Origin: JBNKVT01 sp050299335 | Lineage (GTDB): Bacteria; Pseudomonadota; Alphaproteobacteria; Rhodobacterales; Rhodobacteraceae | Length of the DNA: 64,000 nt | Direction: 5' to 3' | Assembly (NCBI GenBank): GCA_050299335.1 | Contig: JBNKVT010000035.1 | Location: 1 to 64,000 of the forward strand | Part shown: positions 24,529 through 33,355 of the stretch, piece by piece | How the letters are laid out: every line of letters begins with the position of its first letter | How positions within the stretch are numbered: the first letter of the stretch is position 1 | Made by a program: the position numbers and the translations under genes | The notes under the pieces: generated by a model | Told to the model about the DNA's origin: nothing | Seen by the model: the letters and a program-made list of their open reading frames with translations, nothing else | Databases searched by the model: none

Positions 24529-25680
24529 TCAGAGCAGGTCCCTGGCGGCGAGGTTCCGCATCAGCGCCGTGGCGCCGAAGGTCCATTCGGGGCATTCGGT
24601 CGACAGGCGCACGATATTGGTCAGATGGCCAAGCCCGGCGGCCGAGATGGTCACCCGGTCGCCCAGCTTGTGGGTGAACCCCTCGCCCGGCGTGTCCCTG
24701 TCCTCGGTCGGGGCGAAAAGCGTGCCGAGAAACAGCATGAACCCATCGGGATACTGGTGATGGCGGCCGATGGTCTGGCGCACGAGATCCTCGGGATCGC
24801 GGCTGATCTCGGACATGGAGGAATGGCCCGCCAGGGTGAACCCGTCCTCGCCCTCGACCCTCAGATCCAGTTCGGCGCGGCGGACATCGTTCAGGGAATA
24901 GGTCTCGTCGAACAGCCGGATAAAGGGGCCGATGGAACAGGACGCATTGTTGTCCTTGGCCTTGGACAGCAGCAGCGCCGAACGGCCCTCGACATCGCGG
25001 AGATTGACGTCATTGCCAAGGGTGGCCCCGATGATGGCGCCCCTGGAATTCACCGCCAGCACGACCTCCGGCTCGGGATTGTTCCAGTTCGAGATCGGGT
25101 GCAGCCCGACCTCCGCCCCCCAGCCGACCGAGGACAGGATCTGGGCCTTGGAGAATACTTCGGCATCGGGGCCGATGCCGACCTCCAGATATTGCGACCA
25201 GAGGCCCTCGGCGATCAGCGCCGCCTTGACCTGGGCCGCCGCTTCGGAACCGGCTTCGAGATTGCGCAGGGAATCGCCGATCAGATCGCCGACCTTGGCG
25301 CGGATCGCCTCGGCCTTCTGGGGATCCCCGGCGGCCTTTTCCTCGATGACGCGTTCGACCATCGAGCGGGCGAAGGTGACGCCGCAGGCCTTGACAGATT
25401 GAAAGTCGCAAGGTGCCAGCAGATGCAGGCGCTCGGGATCGGAAGCGGCCTCCGGCACCGCGATCTGGTCGAGGGCCCCAAGCGACGGGCCGTTGGCGGA
25501 TTTCACGTAAGCGGCGGGATCGTCCATTTCGGCGATGTCGCGGACGGTGGGCGCCGTCTTCGAGGTGATGTCGAAAAGCTGGCCGTCGCGGAGCGTGACC
25601 ACCGAGGGCCCGCCGGCTTTCGGGTTCCAGACGCGGCCCAGAAAGCAGCCCGTGCGGTCATTGTCGTCGAGTATGCGCAT
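24529..25680 (-). CDS. Fumarylacetoacetate hydrolase family protein
   Basis: The roughly 383-residue protein belongs to the FAA hydrolase superfamily, with KACGVTFARSMVERVIEEKA, then GWGAEVGLHPISNWNNPEPEVVLAVN, which carries the metal-binding Glu residues, and GNDVNLRDVEGRSALLLSKAKDNNASCSIGPF. Reaction unknown: members include hydrolases, decarboxylases and isomerases in aromatic or sugar-acid breakdown. The start is uncertain among 25680, 25692 and 25704; GGGGACGG precedes 25680. Confidence 0.88.
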   Translation of the reverse strand: MRILDDNDRTGCFLGRVWNPKAGGPSVVTLRDGQLFDITSKTAPTVRDIAEMDDPAAYVKSANGPSLGALDQIAVPEAASDPERLHLLAPCDFQSVKACGVTFARSMVERVIEEKAAGDPQKAEAIRAKVGDLIGDSLRNLEAGSEAAAQVKAALIAEGLWSQYLEVGIGPDAEVFSKAQILSSVGWGAEVGLHPISNWNNPEPEVVLAVNSRGAIIGATLGNDVNLRDVEGRSALLLSKAKDNNASCSIGPFIRLFDETYSLNDVRRAELDLRVEGEDGFTLAGHSSMSEISRDPEDLVRQTIGRHHQYPDGFMLFLGTLFAPTEDRDTPGEGFTHKLGDRVTISAAGLGHLTNIVRLSTECPEWTFGATALMRNLAARDLL

Positions 25681-25704
25681 GTCCGTCCCCATGTTCTGTC
25701 CCAT

Positions 25705-26166
25705 CTTTTGTCTGTCGCCTGTCGCATGCGACCCGCTGCCTCCATCCGGTCCAGCGGGGCCACTCGAGCCTCGCGGAACCCGATCCGCATCGGCGCGACA
25801 CGATCTTGGCGCGATAGGGGCAAAGAGGAGGGGCGAGGTCAAGGGGAGGATTGGACGAAATCCCGTGCGGTTGCCCGTGAGCCCCGCCATCCCGTCTCTG
25901 AAACGCCCTTTGCAGGGCGGGTATTGAGAAAATTGCATCTGCTGTTGTCGGATGCCCCAACCGAACCGGAAACTCAACTCCCCTGACGCGCCTCGATCCC
26001 AAATCCCGCCAATACCGATTGCCAACAGAGCCCTGTTCGGCGCCTGCCCTGGGCGATCAGCCACCCCGCGCCAGGCCCGTCCCCCCGGCGCGCGTCACCC
26101 ATGAGACAGGCTTCTCCCCATTTCAATGCCCGGGCCGTGTGGACCCGAGGTTTGAAACCCGCCGGG
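25705..26166. other. Non-coding stretch between the FAA hydrolase gene and the small galE-linked ORF
   Basis: I see no supported gene in these 460 bases. It is likely to contain the FAA hydrolase promoter (minus strand). No repeats, tRNA or terminator with a T-tract stand out. Confidence 0.4.
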
Positions 26167-26322
26167 TCAGGGCAGGATTCGTGGCAGGAAGACCAGCGCC
26201 AGCGCGCCGATCAGCCCGATGGAGACGGCCATCGCCAGCCGCCCACGCACCGGCAGGAACCGCTCGCACAGGAAGGCCACCAGGGCGATGATCGCCGCGT
26301 TCAGCAGGATATGCATGGTCAT
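26167..26322 (-). CDS. Small membrane protein downstream of galE
   Basis: This 51-residue frame has two hydrophobic helices (MHILLNAAIIALVAFLCE and AMAVSIGLIGALALVFLP) separated by RFLPVRGR. Its ribosome site AGGGGGAGA overlaps the galE stop codon, so it is probably translated from the galE transcript. Function unknown; it is too short for routine gene calling. Confidence 0.68.
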   Translation of the reverse strand: MTMHILLNAAIIALVAFLCERFLPVRGRLAMAVSIGLIGALALVFLPRILP

Positions 26323-26334
26323 GATTTTCTCCCC

Positions 26335-27363
26335 CTAATCCTTATAGCCGTCGGGATTGCGGCTCTGCCAGTTCCAATGGTCGCGGCACATGTCGGCGAG
26401 GGTCTTCTCGGTCCGCCAGCCCAGCACCTCCGCCGCCCGGCCCGGCTCGGCGAAATACATCGCCAGATCGCCCTCCCGCCGCGCCACGACCCGATAAGGC
26501 AGGTCGCGGCCCACCGCCTCGGCAAAGGTCGCGATCGCCTCCATCACCGAATACCCCCGCCCGGCACCGAGATTGAGCTTCAGATTGCCGCCCCGCCCCG
26601 CCCCCGACATCAGGTGGTCGATGGCCTTCACATGCCCCTTCGCGAGGTCGACCACATGGATATAATCCCGCACCCCGGTCCCGTCCGGCGTGTCGTAATC
26701 GTCACCGAAAACCTGCAGCACCTCGCGCCGCCCGGCCGCCACCTGGGCGATGAAGGGAAAGAGATTGTTGGGAATATCCGCCGGGTCCTCGCCGATCTCG
26801 CCCGAGGGATGGGCGCCGACCGGGTTGAAATACCTCAGCGAGATCGCGGCGAGATCCGGGTTGGCCCGGGCCAGATCGTCGAGCATCTGCTCGCTCATCA
26901 GCTTGGTCATGCCATAGGGATTGATCGGGGAGGTCGGCGTCGCCTCGTCGATGGGCTTGTCGTCCGAGACTCCGTAGACCGTCGCCGAGGAGGAGAACAC
27001 CACCCGCCTCACCCCGTGCCGCAGCAGCGCGGCATAGAGCTTCAGTCCCCCGGCGACGTTGACGTCATAGTAGAATTCCGGCCTCTCGACCGATTCCCCC
27101 ACTGCCTTCAGCCCGGCCAGATGCACCACCGCGTCGAAATCATGCGCCGCGAACAGCCGCTCCAGCGCCGCCTCGTCGCGCACATCGCCCTCGACCAGCA
27201 CCGGCACCCGGTTGGTCAGCCGCGCTACCCGCTCCAGCGCCCTGGGCGAGGAATTGTGGAAATTGTCGAAGGCGACGACCTCATACCCGGCATTCAGCAG
27301 CTCCAGCACCACATGGCTGCCGATATAGCCCGCCCCGCCCGTCGCCAGTATCCTGCCCGCCAT
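26335..27363 (-). CDS. galE: UDP-glucose 4-epimerase
   Basis: GalE interconverts UDP-glucose and UDP-galactose using NAD. The 342-residue protein has the Rossmann motif ILATGGAGYIGSHVVLEL at the N-terminus, catalytic Ser in VVFSSSATVYGV, the YxxxK motif in NPYGMTKLMSE, SLRYFNPVGAHPSG and GVRDYIHVVDLAKGH. Start 27363 (MAGRILATGG). No other Leloir-pathway genes are nearby, suggesting a role in cell-surface polysaccharide. Confidence 0.95.
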   Translation of the reverse strand: MAGRILATGGAGYIGSHVVLELLNAGYEVVAFDNFHNSSPRALERVARLTNRVPVLVEGDVRDEAALERLFAAHDFDAVVHLAGLKAVGESVERPEFYYDVNVAGGLKLYAALLRHGVRRVVFSSSATVYGVSDDKPIDEATPTSPINPYGMTKLMSEQMLDDLARANPDLAAISLRYFNPVGAHPSGEIGEDPADIPNNLFPFIAQVAAGRREVLQVFGDDYDTPDGTGVRDYIHVVDLAKGHVKAIDHLMSGAGRGGNLKLNLGAGRGYSVMEAIATFAEAVGRDLPYRVVARREGDLAMYFAEPGRAAEVLGWRTEKTLADMCRDHWNWQSRNPDGYKD

Positions 27364-27519
27364 GATCCGCCTCGCTTGCCGTTCCGTCCCTTTTTCCGCC
27401 TGCCGCCGCAAAGCACAACCCGAAACCGACGAACCACCCATCGGGTCCGGATGCCCCGGCCCCTTCATCGCCCTTCGTGGTTACGAAGTGCCTACTGCGC
27501 CCCCGACCCGGCAAGGCCG

Positions 27520-27753
27520 CTATTTGAGATAACGCCGGTAAAGCCACAGCAACGCCAGCGCCCCGAGGACCGCGCCGATGAACCCGGCGGCAAGACCGGC
27601 TGCGGCCAGCAGCAGCTGCAAGGCGAAACCGCCGATCAGCGCCCCGATGATCCCGAGCGCCACGGTCTCGGGCACCGAAAGCGGCACCCGCATGATCCGC
27701 GTGGCCAGAAACCCGGCAGCGGCCCCGACAATGGCGAGCAGCAGGAAGCTCAT
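27520..27753 (-). CDS. Small membrane protein, GlsB/YeaQ/YmgE-like
   Basis: The 77-residue protein has two to three hydrophobic helices with Gly-rich packing (MSFLLLAIVGAAAGFLATRIM, then ETVALGIIGALIGGFALQLL). This resembles the transglycosylase-associated (GlsB/YeaQ) family of stress-linked membrane proteins. Its start overlaps the stop of the upstream small membrane gene (ATGA). Confidence 0.7.
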   Translation of the reverse strand: MSFLLLAIVGAAAGFLATRIMRVPLSVPETVALGIIGALIGGFALQLLLAAAGLAAGFIGAVLGALALLWLYRRYLK

Positions 27754-27989
27754 TTGCCCCGCCCCGGCAGCAGCCACAAAGCGGCCAGCGATGTGACGAT
27801 AGCCAGCGCCAGCCGCCAGGTCAGCGGCGCATTGGCGACGGTCAGGACCATGAAACCGGCAACTGCCCCGGTCGCCCCGATCAGAATGGCCGCCGGGACT
27901 GTCCGGTCGATAACATGGGCACGCTCGGCCAACAGGCCGATTACGGCCCCAAGCGCTATCGCGGCAAGAAAGAGCAACAGAATGGCCAT
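27750..27989 (-). CDS. Small membrane protein
   Basis: The 79-residue protein has about three hydrophobic helices (LLLFLAAIALGAVIGLLAE, PAAILIGATGAVAGFMVLTV, WRLALAIVTSLAALWLL). It is coupled to the GlsB-like gene by a 4-base overlap. The start at 27989 follows GGAGACGACGG. It probably belongs to the same broad family; no function is known. Confidence 0.65.
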   Translation of the reverse strand: MAILLLFLAAIALGAVIGLLAERAHVIDRTVPAAILIGATGAVAGFMVLTVANAPLTWRLALAIVTSLAALWLLPGRGK

Positions 27990-28186
27990 GCCGTCGTCTC
28001 CGAATAATATGTCCTGGACTACATATAGGGCGGCCGGGATTGCTTGGCCAGATTTCCGCCGGATATCCGGGTGCACAGCCCGAAACCCACGTCCGGCAGG
28101 GCCGATCCGGAGTTCCGTCTGGAAACGCCGGGTTTGCGTTGTTATGTTGACCAAACGCAGCGGCAATTCTGGATCACGAGAGAGCC

Positions 28187-28282
28187 ATGAGCGCAGACAC
28201 ACTTCGCGGGATTGCCGCGATCATCCTGATTGTCCTGGTGTTTTTCGCCTCGACCAGCGCCTTTGGCGCGGGAGGCTTCTGA
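28187..28282 (+). CDS. 31-residue single-helix membrane peptide ahead of xpaC
   Basis: The frame encodes MSADTLRGIAAIILIVLVFF followed by a short Gly-rich tail, and ends immediately before the ATG of the XpaC-like gene, with no gap. GAGAG lies before the start. Its tight link to the xpaC-telA operon suggests it is real, but it is very short. Confidence 0.55.
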   Translation: MSADTLRGIAAIILIVLVFFASTSAFGAGGF

Positions 28283-29200
28283 ATGGCACAGCGCTATGGC
28301 GGCGAATTCAGCCCCGAGGGCAAGTCCGAAACCGCCGCGCGCGCCGGCCGGACCCCGACCGGCACCCCGCCCCGGTTCCGCGATCGGGCGGCGCATCAGG
28401 TCTCGACCTCGGCCAGGCTGATGTTCTTCGCGCCCCTGCCGCTGCTTCTTGCCGGGATCGGCGAGATCATCTCCGGTGACATTCCCGGCATGATCCTCGA
28501 ACTGGGGCTTTTCGCGGTCTTCATGGCCAGCGCGTGGCTCCTGAACGAGGGGATTCGCGCCGCCCAGGCCTATGACAGCCGCAGGATCGCCAAACCGCCC
28601 GCCATTCCGCGCAAGCTGTTCTCTGCGGTGCTGACCGGCGGCGGGATCGCGGGCCTATTGTGGATGGTCGCGGGCCAGGGACTGGTGACGGGTATCGCCG
28701 CCGGGTGCTTCGCCACACTCGTGCAGCTTTTCGCCCACGGGATCGACCCGATGCGGCGCAAGGGCCTGGAAGGGGCGGATGCCTTCGAAAGCGCCCGCGT
28801 GGCCCGCGCCATCGAACAGGCCGAGACAAGGCTGGCCGAGATCACCGAGGCCGCGGGCCGGATCGGCGACCGCAAGCTGGAAGGACGGATCGAGCGGCTC
28901 TGCGACAGCGCCAGGGCGGTGTTCCGCGAGGTCGAGGCGGACCCGCGCGACCTGACCCGGGCGCGGAAATTCCTTTCGGTCTACCTGACGGGCCTGCGCG
29001 ACGCGACGGTGAAATTCGCCACGCTGCACCGCAAGACTGGCGCGACGGCGGCGCAAGCGGACTACGAAGCGCTTCTCGGTGACATGGAGGCGAGTTTCAG
29101 CCAACAGCGCGCCGATCTGCTCCTCGATGACCGAACCGAGCTTGACGTGGAAATCGAGGTTTTGCGAGAACGGTTGAAGCAAGAGGGCTTCGGAGCCTGA
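28283..29200 (+). CDS. XpaC-family protein (5-bromo-4-chloroindolyl phosphate hydrolysis family)
   Basis: The 305-residue protein has an N-terminal basic part, membrane segments at about 45-90 and 115-150, and a C-terminal helical cytoplasmic half (160-305) with YLTGLRDATVKFATLHRKTG. XpaC proteins are encoded next to TelA proteins in many bacteria and are linked to tellurite/toxic-anion or phage/colicin tolerance, without a defined activity. Here telA follows 52 bases downstream. Confidence 0.8.
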   Translation: MAQRYGGEFSPEGKSETAARAGRTPTGTPPRFRDRAAHQVSTSARLMFFAPLPLLLAGIGEIISGDIPGMILELGLFAVFMASAWLLNEGIRAAQAYDSRRIAKPPAIPRKLFSAVLTGGGIAGLLWMVAGQGLVTGIAAGCFATLVQLFAHGIDPMRRKGLEGADAFESARVARAIEQAETRLAEITEAAGRIGDRKLEGRIERLCDSARAVFREVEADPRDLTRARKFLSVYLTGLRDATVKFATLHRKTGATAAQADYEALLGDMEASFSQQRADLLLDDRTELDVEIEVLRERLKQEGFGA

Positions 29201-29251
29201 CAAAGTGGGATCTTTATGGGCTTTCGGGTCCGGAACAGAGGGGAAGTCACG

Positions 29252-30445
29252 ATGAGCGATGAAATTCGGGACAAGGCCAGCGCGGCCTTGAAGGATGTCG
29301 AGGAAATCTCGTCGGTGCTGTTGCCGGAGCCCAAGGGGGAGTTGATCGTGATCGATCAGGCCGCGCCCGACGAAAAGGCCGCGATCGACGCGGCGATCGG
29401 CGAGCTGGACATGGGCAACACCCAGTCGATCATCGGCTTCGGCTCGAAGGCACAGGCCGAGTTGCAGGTGATCTCCCAGGAGATGCTGGCCGGGGTGCGC
29501 AACAAGGATACCGGCCCCGCCGGCGGCGCGCTGCGCGAGATGGTGGGGTCGTTGCGCGGCTTTTCGATGAGCGAGCTCGATCCGAACCGGCAGCTGAGCT
29601 GGTGGGAGAAACTGCTCGGCAAGGCCAAGCCGCTGAACGAGTTCATGGCCAAATACGAGGACGTTCAGGGGCAGATCGACAAGATATCGGAAGAATTGCT
29701 GACCCATGAGCACACGCTCCTGAAGGACATCAAGTCGCTCGACAAGCTCTATGAAAAGACGCTGGATTTCTACGACCAGCTGGCGATCTACATCGCCGCC
29801 GGGACAGAAAAGCTGCGCATTCTCGACGCCGAAGAGATCCCGGCGAAGGAGAAGGACGTCCAGGACGCGCCCGAGGAACAGGGGGTCATCAAGGCGCAGG
29901 AACTGCGCGACCTGCGCGCGGCGCGCGACGATCTGGAGCGCAGGGTGCATGATCTGAAGCTGACCCGCCAGGTGACCATGCAGTCGCTGCCCTCGATCCG
30001 GCTGGTGCAGGAGAACGACAAATCGCTGGTGACCAAGATCAACTCGACCCTGGTCAACACCGTGCCGCTTTGGGAAACCCAGCTGGCCCAGGCGGTGACC
30101 ATTCACCGCTCGCGCGAGGCGGCCGGTGCCGTGGCCGATGCCAACGACCTGACCAACGATCTGCTGACTGCGAATGCCGAGAACCTGAAACTGGCCAACC
30201 GCGAGGTGCGCGAACAGATTGAGCGTGGCGTCTTCGATATCGAGGCGATCAAGAAGGCGAATGCCGATCTGATCGAGACCATCGAGGACAGTCTCAGGAT
30301 CGCCGACGAGGGCAAGGCGAAACGCGCCGAGGCCGAGAAGGAACTGGTCACCATGGAACAGGAGCTGAAGGACAAACTGGCCGCGGCCAAGGCCGCCGGG
30401 ACGGCGTCGGGACATAATATCGGGGAAAGTGTCTCGGACTCGTGA
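29252..30445 (+). CDS. Toxic anion resistance protein, TelA/KlaA family
   Basis: The 397-residue soluble protein is predicted almost wholly helical. Family markers are IDQAAPDEKAAIDAAIGELD, FGSKAQAELQVISQEMLAGVRNKDTGPAG, LTRQVTMQSLPSIRLVQEND and TVPLWETQLAQAVTIHRS. GAGGGGAAG before 29252 fixes the start. TelA proteins are genetically linked to tellurite resistance and stress tolerance. It is translationally coupled to the DUF2927 gene by GTGA. Confidence 0.9.
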   Translation: MSDEIRDKASAALKDVEEISSVLLPEPKGELIVIDQAAPDEKAAIDAAIGELDMGNTQSIIGFGSKAQAELQVISQEMLAGVRNKDTGPAGGALREMVGSLRGFSMSELDPNRQLSWWEKLLGKAKPLNEFMAKYEDVQGQIDKISEELLTHEHTLLKDIKSLDKLYEKTLDFYDQLAIYIAAGTEKLRILDAEEIPAKEKDVQDAPEEQGVIKAQELRDLRAARDDLERRVHDLKLTRQVTMQSLPSIRLVQENDKSLVTKINSTLVNTVPLWETQLAQAVTIHRSREAAGAVADANDLTNDLLTANAENLKLANREVREQIERGVFDIEAIKKANADLIETIEDSLRIADEGKAKRAEAEKELVTMEQELKDKLAAAKAAGTASGHNIGESVSDS

Positions 30446-31323
30446 GACGGGTCCAGGGCCTGCTCGCCGCGCTGGTGGCCGGCTGCACGGTGGTCTATGA
30501 CGTGCCGGATGACAGGCTGGTTGATTATTACGCCGAAGTCGAGCGGGTCCTGCGGGCCGAAGGCCTGATGCGGACCGACACGCGGCCGGCGGATGCCGCG
30601 TTCACGGCGGATGACCTCGTGGAGAATTTCACCAGGGTGGCGCTGTACGACGAGTTCTCCGAACAGGGCGGGCGCTATGTCGAGGGACAGACGCCCTCCA
30701 GCCTCAGCCGATGGGAAAGCCCGGTACGCGTGGAAATCGTCTTCGGCGCCTCGGTCCCCGAAGCCCAGGCCGATGAAGACATCGCCGCCGTCGAATCCTT
30801 CACCCGGCAGCTCAGGCGCGCCACCGGCCACGACATCGCCATGGCGGTGGCCGGGGCGCCGAACATGTCGGTGTTCTTTCTCAACCGCGAGGAACAGCGC
30901 GGTTTCGCCCGGAGCCTGGTCCGGCATGTCGACGGCGCGGCGGCGGTGGCCGACACCCTGATGAACTCGACGGCGGACGCGTTCTGCTTCGCCTTCACCT
31001 TCGGCTCGGACCGGCCGGGGGTCTATGACAGTGCGATCATCCTGGTGAAGGCCGAGCACCGGGACCTGATGCGCCTGAGCTGCATCCAGGAGGAAATGGC
31101 CCAGGCGATGGGCCTGGTGAACGATTCCCCCCGGGCCCGGCCATCGATCTTCAACGACGATGACGAATTCGCGCTCCTGACCCTGCATGACGAGATCCTG
31201 CTCCGGATGCTCTACGACCGCCGCCTCCGGCCCGCCATGACCGAAGCCGAGGCCCGCCCGCTCCTGCCCGCCGTCGCCCGCGACGCGGCCCGGGCCATGG
31301 GTGCCGGTGTCATCCTGAACTGA
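30442..31323 (+). CDS. DUF2927-domain lipoprotein-like protein
   Basis: The 293-residue protein begins with GTG overlapping the telA stop. A short hydrophobic N-terminus ends in LVAGC, a likely lipobox. The body matches DUF2927: LVENFTRVALYDEFSEQGG, RWESPVRVEIVFG, FFLNREEQR and CIQEEMAQAMGLVNDSPRARPSIFNDDDEFALLT. DUF2927 proteins often occur with XpaC-TelA in Rhodobacterales; role unknown. Confidence 0.82.
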   Translation: MRRVQGLLAALVAGCTVVYDVPDDRLVDYYAEVERVLRAEGLMRTDTRPADAAFTADDLVENFTRVALYDEFSEQGGRYVEGQTPSSLSRWESPVRVEIVFGASVPEAQADEDIAAVESFTRQLRRATGHDIAMAVAGAPNMSVFFLNREEQRGFARSLVRHVDGAAAVADTLMNSTADAFCFAFTFGSDRPGVYDSAIILVKAEHRDLMRLSCIQEEMAQAMGLVNDSPRARPSIFNDDDEFALLTLHDEILLRMLYDRRLRPAMTEAEARPLLPAVARDAARAMGAGVILN

Positions 31324-31423
31324 GGCCGGTCCCGAACCGCTTTCTTTCAAGAGACCTCAGCGAAACGGGGCGTATCGGGCTGGTTGGGTCTGAAGGACGA
31401 GAAGGGGTCTGATACCAATCGCC

Positions 31424-31573
31424 CTATGCATCGACCTTTGCCCATTCTCTTGATGTGATCGAGACGATTGTTCCGGGGCACTGGGCGAAGAAGTTCCAGG
31501 CGTCACAGCATTTGTCGATGATCTCTTCGTAGCTGTCGAAGACGGTGATCGCGAGTTTGTTTGCGCGCAGATA
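31424..31573 (-). pseudogene. IS630-family transposase C-terminal remnant
   Basis: In one minus frame the translation reads NKLAITVFDSYEEIIDKCCDAW followed by a Trp-rich end (SREWAKVD), which matches the C-terminus of IS630-type transposases. Nothing upstream of this (DDE core) remains, so it is a decayed end of an insertion sequence. It joins directly to the acyltransferase fragment. Confidence 0.7.
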
Positions 31574-31872
31574 AGCGCGTCGAAGGCGGCTTCGATGCGG
31601 GACGTTGCACACTGGATTCTGGCCAGGTCGGCGGAGCCGAAGGAAAGTGGCGCGCCGACATGCAGCGTGATCCGGGCACCTGGCAGGGGCAGGCTCATAT
31701 GGTCCCAGCGGCTACCAAGACGGATCCTTCGGTCCGCAGCCGCGCCGATCGGCACGACCCTTGCCCCGCTTCGGACTGCCAGAATCACTGCTCCGGGCTT
31801 CGCGACGTGATAGGGCCCTCTCGGGCCATCGACCGCGAGGGCGACCTTCCGGCTCTCCGGGCCGCGAGACAC
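31570..31872 (-). pseudogene. Fragment of a lysophospholipid acyltransferase (DUF374-like)
   Basis: About 100 codons read VALAVDGPRGPYHVAKPGAV, then LAVRSGARVVPIGAAADRRI and LPLPGARITLHVGAPL, matching the C-terminal half of DUF374 acyltransferases related to lipid A or phospholipid acylation. The N-terminal half is absent, and the frame runs on into IS630-derived sequence. The gene is broken at both ends. Confidence 0.65.
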
Positions 31873-31891
31873 CTGGATCCTTCCCGATCTG

Positions 31892-32968
31892 GTGGTGCCT
31901 GCCCAGCCGCTGGTCTACATCGCGGCGGCACTCACCGCCTTTCTCGGTGCGCGGCAGTTTCTGCGTGGCGGCGGTCGCTGGACCACGCTGTCGCTTGGCA
32001 TCGGGCTCGGCCTTGCGGTTATCGCCTTTCTGGTCTGGGCGACGGCGGGGAAGGCCTTCTCGCTTACCGGCATGCTCCAGGCCACGATGGTGCGCGCGGT
32101 GCCGATCGCGCTTGGCGGGCTGGCCGCAACGATGTGCGAGCGGGTCGCGGTGGTGAATATCGCGGTCGAGGGGATGCTGCTGGCCGGGGCCTTCACCGGC
32201 GCGCTGATGGGCTCGGTGATCGGCGGCTGGGGCGGGTTGATCGCGGCCGTTCTGGTCGGCGGGCTCTTCGGCTTTCTCCTCGCGGCCCTCGTCGTGACCT
32301 ACCGGATGGACCAGATCATCGCCGGCGTGGTGATCAACCTTTTCGTCCTGGGCCTGACGAGCTATGTCTCGTCCCAGGTCTTTGCCGAGATGCGCCACCT
32401 CAACAACGCGCCTGTTTTCCGGTCGATGAAAATCCCGCTTCTCGGCGACATCCCGGTGATCGGGCCGATGCTGTTCGACCAGAACCTCTTCGTGTATGGC
32501 GCGCTCCTGATGGTCGCAATGTCGACCTATTACCTGTTCCACACGGCGAACGGCCTGCGCGCCCGCGCGGTCGGGGAACATCCGCGCGCCGCTGACACGC
32601 TCGGGATCGACGTCTACCGGACGCGCTACATCCATGTCACCATCGGCGGCATGATCGCCGGGTTCGGCGGCGCCTGGTTCACGCTCGGTTCGGTCGGGCG
32701 CTTCGACGAGAACATGACCGGCGGGCGGGGCTTCATCGGGCTTGCCGCGATGATCTTCGGGCGCTGGCACCCGGTCGGCGCGCTGATGGCGGCGCTGGTC
32801 TTCGGTTTCACCGACTCCCTGCAGCAGAAGCTCGCGCTCCTGCAGACGCCAATTCCTTCGGAATTCCTCGCCATGGCGCCCTACATCGCCACGATCATTG
32901 TCGTGGCCGGGCTCGTTGGGCGGGCGCGAGGGCCGGCCGCTGACGGCAAGCCCTACATCAAGGAATAG
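31892..32968 (+). CDS. ABC transporter permease, nucleoside/BMP type, 5'-truncated
   Basis: The 358 codons encode a membrane permease with the family core MCERVAVVNIAVEGMLLAGAF, NLFVLGLTSYVSSQVF and GLRARAVGEHPRAADTLGIDVYR, as in nucleoside/purine ABC importers. The frame is open upstream of the annotated GTG: TWILPDLVVPAQP resembles an internal segment of larger family members (LPD-x-VVPA). The 5' part is therefore missing, cut at about 31858 where the acyltransferase fragment begins. No ATPase or binding-protein gene is adjacent, so it is probably non-functional. Confidence 0.75.
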   Translation: MVPAQPLVYIAAALTAFLGARQFLRGGGRWTTLSLGIGLGLAVIAFLVWATAGKAFSLTGMLQATMVRAVPIALGGLAATMCERVAVVNIAVEGMLLAGAFTGALMGSVIGGWGGLIAAVLVGGLFGFLLAALVVTYRMDQIIAGVVINLFVLGLTSYVSSQVFAEMRHLNNAPVFRSMKIPLLGDIPVIGPMLFDQNLFVYGALLMVAMSTYYLFHTANGLRARAVGEHPRAADTLGIDVYRTRYIHVTIGGMIAGFGGAWFTLGSVGRFDENMTGGRGFIGLAAMIFGRWHPVGALMAALVFGFTDSLQQKLALLQTPIPSEFLAMAPYIATIIVVAGLVGRARGPAADGKPYIKE

Positions 32969-33016
32969 GGTGACCAAGTCGATGGTTGCGCTGAACCGGC
33001 AGCACAAGCTCGGCCG

Positions 33017-33355
33017 TCATTCCACTTTGGCCCGGATCGTGCGGTACGATTCGAGGATCGCAACTTTATGCCTATCCGTTTGCTCCGCAACCGCCTCCGC
33101 GAGGCAGCGAAAATCGTGCCTGGCGGTGTGCAGCTGGTCGATGAGTGACAGAATAACGGGTAAAGTGTCCGCGGGAATCGACATCTCCTTGCGCAGGTCG
33201 CAGACAAGGCGGATGCGGGCGATGTCGATCTCGTCGAAGACCGGTCCCATTGCCCCCTCTCGCGGGCGAACCCAGCCCTGCCGGACCCAGCCGCGCAATT
33301 CGCGCAGCGTGACCCGCCGCACCTGCCTGACCACCTCGTGCTCGTCATAGCTCAT
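33017..33355 (-). CDS. cbpM: Chaperone modulator CbpM
   Basis: The 112-residue protein is a MerR-like helical modulator that binds the J-domain of CbpA. It reads DEHEVVRQVRRVTLRELRGWVRQGWVRP, then FDEIDIARIRLVCDLRKEM and a C-terminal coiled-coil region. Its ATG overlaps the cbpA stop (ATGA), the usual cbpA-cbpM order. Confidence 0.88.
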   Translation of the reverse strand: MSYDEHEVVRQVRRVTLRELRGWVRQGWVRPREGAMGPVFDEIDIARIRLVCDLRKEMSIPADTLPVILSLIDQLHTARHDFRCLAEAVAEQTDRHKVAILESYRTIRAKVE

